A stretch of 64,000 nucleotides of DNA from contig CAYMQB010000009.1 of NCBI GenBank assembly GCA_964392665.1, positions 9,110-73,109 on the forward strand, read 5' to 3'. Below are positions 35,162-42,800 of the stretch, one piece after another; within the stretch, counting starts at the first letter, position 1, and every line of letters starts with the position of its first letter. The position numbers were made by a program, and so were the translations under genes. The notes below the pieces were generated by a model that had not been told where the DNA came from, ran no database searches, and saw only the letters and a program-made list of their open reading frames with translations. The stretch is from CAYMQB01 sp964392665. GTDB lineage: Bacteria; Hydrothermota; E44-bin80.

Positions 35162-36318
35162 TTCGCTAAATCCTTTATTACATCAACGATAGGTTCTGGA
35201 TTCTGCAAATCCTTGTTTTTATATTCAATGAACTTTATTTCGGCATTTCCGTAGTTACATCTTTGTACCTCGAGATATACCTGACCATAGTTCATTTCGG
35301 GAACTATAAAGGTTTTGATTTTTTTGGATAATTCTCTTATACGTTTATCCGGGAAGGGCCATACGGTAATAAGCCTTAAATTTCCTACTTTTTTCCCCTC
35401 TTTTCTAACTTTTTCTACTACTTTATTTGCAGTTCTAGATAAGGAACCGTAAGAAAGAATAGCAATATCCGCATCGGCAATTTGATTTTCTTCCACTTTG
35501 GTAATATTGTCCACTTCATTGCGTATTTTTCTAACAAGACGATGGACATTCCACTCCTGGGTTTGTTCATTCATAACAGGATAACCTCTCTTGTCATGGG
35601 TCAATCCTGTAATGTGAAACTTGTATCCTTCACCTGCATTTACCATTGGTGGGACGAGGTCCTTATCAAAGTCGAAAGGTAGGTATTTATTTTTCGCGCC
35701 GGTGAAATGTTTTCGTGGTATAAATTCTATTTCGCTTGCTTTTGGTATAATTACCTGCTCAACCTTTTTTGCAAGGAACTCGTCAGAAAGAACTAAAACC
35801 GGAGTTCGGTATTTCTCCGACATATTGAATGCATCGATAGTTAGTGAAAACATTTCCTGCGCTGAATTCGGGCAAAATGCTATGATTTCGTAGTCTCCAT
35901 GAGAGCCCCAACGTGCCTGCATTATATCTCCAGAAGAAGGAGCATTCGGTATTCCTTCGGACGGTCCCCTTCTTTGAAAATCTACGATTACACAGGGAGT
36001 TTCCAGCATCACACCCAGTCCCAGGTGTTCCATCATAAGTGATAATCCCGGTCCAGAGGTAACCGTCATTGCTCTTTTGCCTGCCCACGATGCTCCAAGA
36101 ACTGCGGAAAGAACGGAAATCTCGTCTTCCATCTGGATGAAAACGGCATCGACATCTTTTGCTCTTTCGGTATATCTTTTTATAACTCCTATAGATGGTG
36201 AAATTGGGTAAGCGGAGAGGAACCTGCATCCTGCAGCAAGAGCTCCTTCGGCACATGCCTGACCACCATTTAGCTTGTGGGTTCCGGTCAATACGGCTTT
36301 GGGGTTGGTTTTTACCAT
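35158..36318 (-). CDS. korA: 2-oxoacid:ferredoxin oxidoreductase alpha subunit (KorA1)
   Basis: A 386-residue alpha subunit: GGQACAEGALAAGCRFLSAYPISPS, FIQMEDEISVLSAVLGASWAGK, TSGPGLSLMMEHLGLG, and GNLRLITVWPFPDKRIRELS near the C-terminus. It forms the active enzyme with KorB1, KorC and KorD. It begins immediately after the korD stop. KorA1 and KorA2 are clear paralogues from duplication of the alpha-beta pair. Confidence 0.93.
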   Translation of the reverse strand: MVKTNPKAVLTGTHKLNGGQACAEGALAAGCRFLSAYPISPSIGVIKRYTERAKDVDAVFIQMEDEISVLSAVLGASWAGKRAMTVTSGPGLSLMMEHLGLGVMLETPCVIVDFQRRGPSEGIPNAPSSGDIMQARWGSHGDYEIIAFCPNSAQEMFSLTIDAFNMSEKYRTPVLVLSDEFLAKKVEQVIIPKASEIEFIPRKHFTGAKNKYLPFDFDKDLVPPMVNAGEGYKFHITGLTHDKRGYPVMNEQTQEWNVHRLVRKIRNEVDNITKVEENQIADADIAILSYGSLSRTANKVVEKVRKEGKKVGNLRLITVWPFPDKRIRELSKKIKTFIVPEMNYGQVYLEVQRCNYGNAEIKFIEYKNKDLQNPEPIVDVIKDLAK

Positions 36319-36600
36319 TTATCCTTCAGTTACCTTCTTTGTTTTCTTTTTCTCTCTGCTGAAGATTGCGAAATCGGGACAGATCATTTCACATAATCCA
36401 CAATTTAAGCAGTCATCTGGTTTCTTCACATAAGGTGGATGATATCCCAGTTCATTGAACTCTTCGGAAGTTTCGAGCACATCATTAGGACAGTATTGCA
36501 CACAGAAACCACAACCTTTGCATCTGTCACTGAATATAATTACTTCACCTTTAGGGATTTCTATTTCGTCTATATCTAACGGTTTTCTCCAGAATTTCAC
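36319..36600 (-). CDS. korD: 2-oxoacid:ferredoxin oxidoreductase delta (ferredoxin) subunit
   Basis: A 93-residue 2[4Fe-4S] ferredoxin with CKGCGFCVQYCP (about 27-38) and CLNCGLCEMICPDFAIF (about 63-79), the standard KorD/VorD pattern. The GTG start at 36598-36600 has no Shine-Dalgarno sequence and lies 2 nt after the stop of a 19-codon leader ORF. It is the first recognised protein gene of the kor-hdr run. Confidence 0.92.
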   Translation of the reverse strand: MKFWRKPLDIDEIEIPKGEVIIFSDRCKGCGFCVQYCPNDVLETSEEFNELGYHPPYVKKPDDCLNCGLCEMICPDFAIFSREKKKTKKVTEG

Positions 36601-36602
36601 AA

Positions 36603-36662
36603 TTATAACCTAATATGTTTGTTGTCTACAATTTTAGCCATTTCATATATAATGAGGCACAT
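36603..36662 (-). CDS. Putative 19-residue leader ORF before korD
   Basis: An ATG at 36660-36662 lies 10 nt after a TAAGAA box and reads MCLIIYEMAKIVDNKHIRL, then TAA, 2 nt before the korD GTG. korD has no ribosome site of its own, so coupling from this ORF would explain its translation. Its existence as a translated peptide is inference. Confidence 0.35.
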   Translation of the reverse strand: MCLIIYEMAKIVDNKHIRL

Positions 36663-36672
36663 AATAGACTCA

Positions 36673-36701
36673 TTCTTAGATTAAAAAGATATGTTTGTCA
36701 A
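36673..36701 (-). promoter_or_regulatory. Promoter of the kor-hdr cluster
   Basis: TTGACA (36696-36701), 17 bp, TAAGAA (36673-36678) on the minus strand. The same -10 variant occurs upstream of the dipeptidase gene. The rest of 36602-36792 is AT-rich with no gene. Confidence 0.55.
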
Positions 36702-36792
36702 GGAAAAAATGAGAAATTTTTCACAAAGTCAAAAAATATTATTAGAATTCAGCAAGGTGAATTATACAATTCTTAAATTGTAGTGAAAATCT

Positions 36793-39246
36793 TTATATTA
36801 CGATGTTTAGAATTTTGTTCTCAACGTAAATAAACTTCTTTATCTCGTTTCCTTCTGTGTACTTTTTGATTTTTTCATCTTCAAGTGCGAGACGTTTTAT
36901 CTCTTCTTCTTCTGTATGTGCCAGTACCTCTGTCCGTGAACGTACTTTTCCATTTACCTGAATGACGATTGTAACTTTTTCTTTCTTGATTGCATTTTCA
37001 TCATACTTGGGCCACGTTTCGTAGAATATGCTTTCCGATTTTCCATACATACTGTAAATTTCCTCGGATATATGAGGAGCAAAAGGAGCGAGCAGAAGCG
37101 TAAACTTTCTAATTCCATATTGAAATAGAGACGATTCTTTGTTCTCGAATGCATACATCTTGTTCAGTAGCTCCATGAGCGATGCAATGGCTGTATTGAA
37201 GTCCATTCTCTCCAGATCTATGGTAACCTTCATTATTGTTTCTTCCAAAGAACGGTAGAATTCGTAGTCTTTTTTGCTTAATGAATTTGCATCCATTCCA
37301 CTATATTCTTTTATATTTTCCTTCATAAGTGTATAAATTCTTGTAAGAAATCTTCTCGAGCCTTTGAGTCCCTGTTCACTCCAGAGTATTTCTCTCGCAG
37401 GAGGAGCGAAAAAAAGAAGTGCAATTCTTGCTATGTCAACACTTTCCTTATCGATAAGTTCTCTCGGAGATACGGCGTTTCCTTTTGATTTACTCATTAC
37501 ATCACCTTTCTCGTCAAGAACCATTCCATGATTGAAGAGTTTTATTGTCGGTTCATCACCTGGAAGCATATCTATGTCATATAGAAACATTGTGATGAAT
37601 CTGTAATATATGAGGTGTCCTGCCGCATGCTCTATGCCGCCGATGTATAGGTCGACAGGAAACCATTTTTCTGCTTCTTCCTTTTCGTAGATAACATCGT
37701 TGTTCTTTGAACTGAAGTATCTTAAGTAATACCAGGATGAATCAAGAAAGGTATCTATTGTATCTGCATCCCTGTGTGCTTTTCCACCGCATTTCGGACA
37801 TCTGGTATTGTAGAAGTCCGGAATATCTGCGAGAGGTGAGCGTCCTTTTGGGATAAAGTCAACCTTGGATTCAAGAGGTAGAAGCACAGGGAGTTCATTC
37901 TCGGGAACTGGTACAATTCCACATTTTTCACAATGAATCATTGGAATAGGAGCTCCCCAGTATCGTTGCCGTGAGATAAGCCAGTCTCTTATTCTGTATG
38001 TAATCTTTCTCTTTCCTATTTTTGTCTGCTCCATATGTTCGATGGTTTTGTCGATTCCAATTTTTGAGTCCATACCGGAAAATATTCCCGAATTTACCAT
38101 AATACCTGGTTCTGTATAAGCATTTTCCATCTGTTCTATCGTTAGTTCTTTCCCCGGAGGGTTTATAACGATTTTTATAGGAAGATGATATCTTTTGGCA
38201 AATTCAAAATCTCTCTGGTCATGTCCTGGAACTCCCATTACAATACCTGTTCCATAAGAAGCAAGCACATAATCAGCTGTCCATATTGCAACTCTTTCGT
38301 TTGAAAATGGATTTATTGCATACAGTCCGGTGAAAATACCATCCTTTTCTGCTTTTAAATCGGTGCGCTCAATTTCCGTTTTCATCATCGAACGCTCGAT
38401 ATAAGCTAAAACATCATCCCTTTTCTCTGAAAACTCGAGTATGTGTTTTAAGATTTTATGCTCGGGGGCAATAACAATAAACGTAACACCGTAGATTGTA
38501 TCAGACCTTGTTGTGAAAACAGGGAGTTCCATATTTTCCTTTTCGAGTTTGAATACTATCTCTGAACCTTCGCTTTTTCCAATCCAATTTCTCTGTATTG
38601 CTTTAACGTTATCAGGCCATTCTGTTAGATTATCGATTCCCTTAAGAAGTCTTTCGGCATAATTCGTAATTCGTATAAACCATTGTTCGGTTTCCGTTTT
38701 CTCGACCGCAGAATCACAGCGCCAGCATCTGCCTTGAATTACCTGTTCGTTTGCCAGGACAGTTTTGCACTCCGGGCACCAGTTTACGATAGTTTCGTCT
38801 CTGTAACAAAGACCTTTTTCGTACAGCTTTTTGAAAAGCCATTGTGTCCATCTGTAGTATTCAGGTTTACAACTTATTACCTCTTTTTCCCAATCGTAGC
38901 TAATACCAAGTTTCTTAAGGGTATCCCTGGAAATCTCGATGTTGTTCATAGTCCACCTTTCTGGACTTGAGTTATGAGTTATTGCAGCTTGCTCAGCAGG
39001 TAGCCCGAAGGCATCCCAGCCAAATGGGTGGAAGATCTGGAAGCCGTTCATCCTTTTATATCGCCAAACTACATCTCCAAGAATGTAATTTCTGAAGTGT
39101 CCGATATGTATATCACCGGAGGGATAAGCGTACATTTCAAGTAGGTAGAATTTTTTTTCTGGATTTTTTGGGGTACAGAAAAGTCTCATTTTATCCCATC
39201 TTTTCTGCCACCTCTTTTCTATTTCCTTAAATAGATTGTTTTTCAT
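36793..39246 (-). CDS. leuS: Leucyl-tRNA synthetase
   Basis: The 817-residue class I synthetase has YPSGDIHIGHFRNYILGD (HIGH motif), a zinc-like CPECKTVLANEQ...RCWRCDSAV segment, the CP1 editing domain with FTTRSDTIYGVTFI (about 230-340), MSKSKGNAVSP (KMSKS) and a C-terminal anticodon-binding region ending in the usual beta domain. It charges tRNA-Leu. The leader carries a leucine-rich peptide and a terminator, so expression is probably controlled by attenuation. GAGGAATT precedes the ATG. Confidence 0.97.
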   Translation of the reverse strand: MKNNLFKEIEKRWQKRWDKMRLFCTPKNPEKKFYLLEMYAYPSGDIHIGHFRNYILGDVVWRYKRMNGFQIFHPFGWDAFGLPAEQAAITHNSSPERWTMNNIEISRDTLKKLGISYDWEKEVISCKPEYYRWTQWLFKKLYEKGLCYRDETIVNWCPECKTVLANEQVIQGRCWRCDSAVEKTETEQWFIRITNYAERLLKGIDNLTEWPDNVKAIQRNWIGKSEGSEIVFKLEKENMELPVFTTRSDTIYGVTFIVIAPEHKILKHILEFSEKRDDVLAYIERSMMKTEIERTDLKAEKDGIFTGLYAINPFSNERVAIWTADYVLASYGTGIVMGVPGHDQRDFEFAKRYHLPIKIVINPPGKELTIEQMENAYTEPGIMVNSGIFSGMDSKIGIDKTIEHMEQTKIGKRKITYRIRDWLISRQRYWGAPIPMIHCEKCGIVPVPENELPVLLPLESKVDFIPKGRSPLADIPDFYNTRCPKCGGKAHRDADTIDTFLDSSWYYLRYFSSKNNDVIYEKEEAEKWFPVDLYIGGIEHAAGHLIYYRFITMFLYDIDMLPGDEPTIKLFNHGMVLDEKGDVMSKSKGNAVSPRELIDKESVDIARIALLFFAPPAREILWSEQGLKGSRRFLTRIYTLMKENIKEYSGMDANSLSKKDYEFYRSLEETIMKVTIDLERMDFNTAIASLMELLNKMYAFENKESSLFQYGIRKFTLLLAPFAPHISEEIYSMYGKSESIFYETWPKYDENAIKKEKVTIVIQVNGKVRSRTEVLAHTEEEEIKRLALEDEKIKKYTEGNEIKKFIYVENKILNIVI

Positions 39247-39280
39247 AATTCCTCATTTTGTTTTTTTTCTTACATTTAAC

Positions 39281-39314
39281 AAAAACCCCACTATTCCTTT
39301 AGGAAAGTGGGGTT
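39281..39314 (-). terminator. Rho-independent terminator (attenuator) before leuS
   Basis: On the minus strand CCCCACT-TTCC, loop TAAA, GGAA-T-AGTGGGG forms an 11-bp stem with one bulge, followed by TTTTT. It ends 35 nt before the leuS ATG. Its 5' arm ACCCCAC can pair instead with GTGGGGT at 39347-39353 inside the leader ORF. Confidence 0.9.
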
Positions 39315-39338
39315 AAATACTTAGCGATTCGCTTTTGG

Positions 39339-39410
39339 TCAGATATACCCCACCATATTGTTTAGTTTGCTCAACAACAATGAATCAAGAACCAATTCTC
39401 TTCTTTTCAT
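39339..39410 (-). CDS. Leucine-rich leader peptide of leuS
   Basis: ATG at 39408-39410, 23 codons, TGA at 39339-39341. Six codons are leucine: L6, L8, a run L11-L13 (TTG TTG TTG) and L16. Codons 20-22 (GTG GGG TAT) contain the antiterminator arm GTGGGGT, complementary to the terminator arm. This is the layout of amino-acid attenuation: a ribosome held at Leu codons frees the arm, allowing antitermination; a ribosome at the stop masks it. The ATG is 7 nt after the -10 box, so the leader is probably translated without a 5' UTR. Confidence 0.82.
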   Translation of the reverse strand: MKRRELVLDSLLLSKLNNMVGYI

Positions 39411-39417
39411 AATCCTT

Positions 39418-39446
39418 TCTATAGCACAAAGGAAACAGCTTGTCAA
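39418..39446 (-). promoter_or_regulatory. leuS operon promoter
   Basis: TTGACA (39441-39446), 17-bp spacer, TATAGA (39418-39423) on the minus strand, 7 nt before the leader ATG. Confidence 0.8.
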
Positions 39447-39754
39447 GAACTAATTTCATAGTGTCATTGCAGTTCAGACAATAGAGCATGTGTTCTTAGA
39501 AACCCTTCTGTCCCTCCTAATGCTGGATAATGTCATTCTGAAGTCTGCGCTGGATAAGTTTCAGCATTGTTTCAGTATCTTACAAGTCCTGTCATTCTGA
39601 GTAAGCATTAGTTTTTCACTTAGGAAGAATCTTGGTTTTTAGATTCTTCCACGGTCAAAATGGAACAGAACACTCAGAATGAGACAGCGACTGCAATTAT
39701 TGAGGTTTCCTATTTTATGGGTGAAATATGACATTCTATTGTCTGAATGGCAAT
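39447..39754. other. Intergenic stretch with repeat remnants
   Basis: No gene is seen between the leuS promoter and the yigZ stop codon. It holds the second GTCATTCTGAG element (39591-39685) and a partial copy at 39533-39545 (GTCATTCTGAAG). TGTCATTGCAGTTCAGACAA and a near-complementary TTGTCTGAATGGCAATTCAT frame the stretch, hinting at another long imperfect inverted repeat. Confidence 0.6.
39591..39685. repeat. Inverted-repeat element with GTCATTCTGAG ends, copy 2
   Basis: GTCATTCTGAG at 39591-39601 and CTCAGAATGAGAC at 39673-39685, with GAAGAATCT and AGATTCTTCC arms inside. It is longer and less perfect than the copy at 14185-14260. Confidence 0.7.
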
Positions 39755-40351
39755 TCATTGCTCAATGTCAATTTTGCCGTGAGTAAGGTTTTTTAGGTCT
39801 TCGAGAAGGCTTTCCTTGTTTTTTTCTTCCACAGAGATTTTCAAGAATAGTTTGTTTGTATAATTCTGTTCCAGTATTTTTGCATTATGGTGTTTCAAAA
39901 GATTTTGCATTTTCCCAGTATTTTTTGTTTCTACTCTAAATGCCAATTCTATTGTAGGAACACAGGCTACTTTTCTTGATATTTCGATAGCCTTTCGTGC
40001 GCTCTCTCGGTATGCTCGGTTTAGACCTCCAAGTCCAAGCTTAATTCCACCGAAATATCGCGTTACCACGATAAGTGTATTGGTTAAATTTACCATCTTA
40101 ATTTCTTGTAAAATGGGCAATCCTGCGCTTTTCGGTGGTTCTCCATCGTCAGAGCATTTTTCTATTATATTTTTGTAACCCAGTCTGTGTGCATAAGGGT
40201 GATGGGTTGCATCCTTGAATTCTCGTTTCAAAAGTGAGAGCTGTCTTTTTGCATCATTTGGTGAGGATACAGGCACTATTGTTGCATAAAAGCGTGATTT
40301 TTTAATTTTTTGCTCGATTATTATCTTTTTCTCAACGGTAAATAGAATCAT
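39755..40351 (-). CDS. yigZ: YigZ/IMPACT family protein
   Basis: The 198-residue protein has the UPF0029 N-terminal domain (KKSRFYATIVPVSSPNDAKR, THHPYAHRLG, CSDDGEPPKSAGLPIL, VTRYFGGIKLGLGGLNRAYR), which follows the IMPACT pattern closely, and a C-terminal RNA-binding-like ferredoxin-fold domain. The biochemical role of bacterial members is uncertain, with translation-linked functions proposed. The ATG at 40351 lies 6 nt after a TATAAA box with no Shine-Dalgarno sequence, and residues upstream of it do not fit the family. Confidence 0.88.
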   Translation of the reverse strand: MILFTVEKKIIIEQKIKKSRFYATIVPVSSPNDAKRQLSLLKREFKDATHHPYAHRLGYKNIIEKCSDDGEPPKSAGLPILQEIKMVNLTNTLIVVTRYFGGIKLGLGGLNRAYRESARKAIEISRKVACVPTIELAFRVETKNTGKMQNLLKHHNAKILEQNYTNKLFLKISVEEKNKESLLEDLKNLTHGKIDIEQ

Positions 40352-40357
40352 TGTTTC

Positions 40358-40386
40358 TTTATAGTTTAGGGATTCCGGAAAGTCAA
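40358..40386 (-). promoter_or_regulatory. Leaderless-type promoter of yigZ
   Basis: TTGACT (40381-40386), 17 bp, TATAAA (40358-40363) on the minus strand, 6 nt before the ATG. Confidence 0.7.
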
Positions 40387-40420
40387 GCAAAAAGGAAGAT
40401 TACAGCTGAGAAAATTTCAT

Positions 40421-40449
40421 TTGACAAACAATCGTTTTTAACTTATGAT
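40421..40449 (+). promoter_or_regulatory. Promoter of the rpmH-rnpA-yidDC operon
   Basis: TTGACA (40421-40426), 17 bp, TATGAT (40444-40449). A leader of about 40 nt with TAAGGAGGT at 40481-40489 precedes rpmH. Confidence 0.75.
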
Positions 40450-40494
40450 AAATAACTTTGAATAGTTGAACAGAAGGTTTTAAGGAGGTATTGA

Positions 40495-40641
40495 ATGAAG
40501 CGTACTTATCAACCGAGCAGGAAGAAGAGAAGAAAAAAGCACGGATTTAAAAAAAGGATGTCTGATAAAAGTGGAAAAAAAATTCTTGCAAGGAGAAGGA
40601 AAAAAGGAAGAAAGAGGCTTACGGTTTCGGGAGAAAAATAA
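40495..40641 (+). CDS. rpmH: Ribosomal protein bL34
   Basis: A 48-residue, highly basic protein: MKRTYQPSRKKRRKKHGFKK followed by RMSDKSGKKILARRRKKGRK, the standard L34 sequence. It has the strongest ribosome site of the operon (AAGGAGGT). It heads rpmH-rnpA-yidD-yidC-mnmE, the usual order near oriC in many bacteria, though no dnaA lies in the window. Its last 71 nt overlap the rnpA frame. Confidence 0.97.
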   Translation: MKRTYQPSRKKRRKKHGFKKRMSDKSGKKILARRRKKGRKRLTVSGEK

Positions 40642-40957
40642 TACGATTAAAAAGCGTTCTCATTTCGATGAGATTTTCCGCAAAGGAAAGAGAACGGTAG
40701 GATCAACGATATCTATAGTATTTACCGAAGAAGACAGCTTCAAGTTTGGGATTACATTTAAGAGAGATGCGAAATCGGCTGTGCAAAGGAATAAGGCAAA
40801 GAGAAGAATACGACATTTAGTAAGAAATGGGAAACTCAAATTAAGGGAGAACATTAACATTGTGTTTATTTTGTCCGGAGATTCATTGAGTCTCACATTT
40901 AAAGAGCTTTCGAGTGAATTACGAAAAATAATCGAGGATGCTGAAATCACCGAATGA
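40571..40957 (+). CDS. rnpA: Ribonuclease P protein component
   Basis: The C-terminal 100 residues are RnpA: KKRSHFDEIFRKGKR, KFGITFKRDAKSAVQRNKAKRRIRHLVR (the RNR-like basic helix) and NINIVFILSG. RnpA supports the RNase P RNA in tRNA 5' maturation. No ATG/GTG/TTG exists between the rpmH overlap and the RnpA homology. The start is therefore either GTG 40571 or TTG 40586 inside rpmH, or a rare codon near 40645 (ATT/ACG) that follows GGGAG. An rpmH-overlapping rnpA is known from Thermus. With the GTG start it has 128 residues. Confidence 0.88.
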   Translation: MEKKFLQGEGKKEERGLRFREKNNTIKKRSHFDEIFRKGKRTVGSTISIVFTEEDSFKFGITFKRDAKSAVQRNKAKRRIRHLVRNGKLKLRENINIVFILSGDSLSLTFKELSSELRKIIEDAEITE

Positions 40958-41163
40958 AAAAAATAGTTATTTTGATTATTTTATTTTACAAGAAATTCTT
41001 ATCGCCTTTATTACCCGGAACCTGTAGATTCTATCCAACTTGTTCAACATACAGTATTGCGGCTATTAAGAAATACGGTTTGCTCAGAGGAGGTTTGAAA
41101 GGATCATGGAGGCTTCTGAGGTGTAATCCCTTTAATCGCGGGGGATACGACCCTCTAAAATAG
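40954..41163 (+). CDS. yidD: Membrane protein insertion efficiency factor YidD
   Basis: A 69-residue YidD: LIILFYKKFLSPLLPGTCRF, PTCSTYSIAAIKKYG and RLLRCNPFNRGGYDPL contain the conserved cysteines and the GGxDPV-like end. It helps YidC insert proteins into the membrane. It overlaps rnpA by 4 nt and precedes yidC, the normal context. Confidence 0.95.
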   Translation: MKKIVILIILFYKKFLSPLLPGTCRFYPTCSTYSIAAIKKYGLLRGGLKGSWRLLRCNPFNRGGYDPLK

Positions 41164-41171
41164 GAGAAAAA

Positions 41172-42800
41172 GTGGATAAAAGAACAATAACCGCCCTTCT
41201 CTTGATTACGGTATTAATATTCGTTTATACTATGTTAACGAGGAGGACAACTCAACCGCCAAAGAAAATTGTGGAAACAGAACAAAAGAAAGTAGAAGAG
41301 GTGAAACAAGGGGAAAAACCCCAGGAAACCGAGATAGTCGATGCAGGAGAGAATAAGAAAGAAAATGTTGTTACAGAAACCACAGAAGTACCCAAAGAAG
41401 AAAAAACGATAATAGTCAGAACGAAGGTTTTTACAGCGGAATTTTCCACTTATGGTGCTACACTACAAAGCATGAAATTGCTGAATTATGCAGGGGAAGG
41501 TGGTAAACCTGTGGAGTTGATTCCGGAAGGTGGGAATCCTCTCGCCGTATCACTGTTAGAGGAAGGTAAAACAGTTGATTTAAGTCAATTCCAAACTTCT
41601 TGTGAGAGAGACAGCATTAATCTCACAGGGGGCTTGAAGGACAGCCTTGTGTTTCATTATGTTAAGAATGATACTACATTCTTGAAGAAGGTTTTTGTTT
41701 TCACTCCTGACAGTTATGTTATGGATTTGCATATCAAGTTTCCAGATGAGATCAAACGTTCCGCAAGACTTTCTTTCAATACCGGATTAGCTTCCACTGA
41801 AAAAGATAAGAGGGATGAACTTGCATATACCTTCTTTGTAGCGATGTTTGGAGACCATTTTGAACGCAAAGCTTTAAAAAAGATAAAGGAAGAAAAATCA
41901 TCTGTGGAAGGAAGAATTAAATGGGCAGGTATAACAAGTAAATATTTCCTCTTTTTAATGGTGCCGCAAGACACAATAGTTAATAACGTGAGTCAATGGA
42001 AAATCGATAAAAAAAGAATTGGACTATCGGTATCAACAGGAGAGGTAAATACAGGTAATTTTTCACTCTATTTTGGTCCTTTGGACTACTATCTGTTGAA
42101 GAAGATGGGAAGTGGATTTGAACAGAGTGTCTATTTTGGATGGCAATGGATTGCGCCAATAAGCAAAGTCATTTTTTTCATATTCACCGGGATTCAGAAG
42201 GTTATACCCAACTATGGGATTGTAATAATCATATTCTCAACGATTATGATGGTTGTATTTTTTCCGTTAACGATAAGAAGTTTTTCTTCTATGAGAAGGA
42301 TGCAAAAGCTCCAGCCGAAAATGGAAGGAATAAGGAAAAAACTTAAGGATGAACCACAGAAGATGAACGCTGAGATTATGAAGCTTTACAAACAGAATAA
42401 AGTTAATCCAGTTGGAGGCTGTTTACCTCTGGTATTCCAGATGCCTGTGTTCTTTGCACTCTATGCAGTTCTTCGCAGCACAATCGAGTTAAGAAGAGCT
42501 CCATTTATGTTGTGGATAAAAGACCTGTCAATGAAGGACCCATACTATGTTCTACCTGTTGTTATGGGAATTGCGATGTTTTTTCAGCAGAAACTTACGG
42601 TAACGGACCCAAAGCAAAAAGCAATGACCTATTTTATGCCCATTTTTCTTGTTTTCATTTTCTCCAGATTGCCATCGGGTATAGTCCTTTACTGGCTTAT
42701 CTATAATCTTTTGTCGATTTTACAGCAGTATATCATTCACAGAAATGAAAGGAAGGAAGTAGAAACGCAAGCCAAACCTGAACAGAATGAAGTTTCCTAA
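41172..42800 (+). CDS. yidC: Membrane protein insertase YidC
   Basis: A 542-residue Gram-negative-type YidC with an N-terminal membrane anchor, a linker rich in Glu/Lys, a large periplasmic beta domain (about 75-320), and the conserved five-helix core (IIIFSTIMMVVFFPLTIRSF, PKMEGIRKKLKDEPQKMNAE, PVGGCLPLVFQMPVFFALY). The GTG start at 41172 follows AGGAG. The periplasmic domain indicates a diderm envelope. It overlaps mnmE by 14 nt. Confidence 0.95.
   Translation: MDKRTITALLLITVLIFVYTMLTRRTTQPPKKIVETEQKKVEEVKQGEKPQETEIVDAGENKKENVVTETTEVPKEEKTIIVRTKVFTAEFSTYGATLQSMKLLNYAGEGGKPVELIPEGGNPLAVSLLEEGKTVDLSQFQTSCERDSINLTGGLKDSLVFHYVKNDTTFLKKVFVFTPDSYVMDLHIKFPDEIKRSARLSFNTGLASTEKDKRDELAYTFFVAMFGDHFERKALKKIKEEKSSVEGRIKWAGITSKYFLFLMVPQDTIVNNVSQWKIDKKRIGLSVSTGEVNTGNFSLYFGPLDYYLLKKMGSGFEQSVYFGWQWIAPISKVIFFIFTGIQKVIPNYGIVIIIFSTIMMVVFFPLTIRSFSSMRRMQKLQPKMEGIRKKLKDEPQKMNAEIMKLYKQNKVNPVGGCLPLVFQMPVFFALYAVLRSTIELRRAPFMLWIKDLSMKDPYYVLPVVMGIAMFFQQKLTVTDPKQKAMTYFMPIFLVFIFSRLPSGIVLYWLIYNLLSILQQYIIHRNERKEVETQAKPEQNEVS

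Noticed and set aside
36603..36608. TATAAT immediately before korD as its -10 box
   Set aside because: It ends 2 nt before the GTG, so transcription would begin inside the coding region, and the -35 at an 18-bp spacing is poor. The TTGACA/TAAGAA pair upstream is better.
39281..39446. T-box riboswitch upstream of leuS
   Set aside because: No AGGGTGGNACCGCG-type T-box sequence or specifier stem was found; a Leu-rich ORF and a complementary arm explain the leader better.
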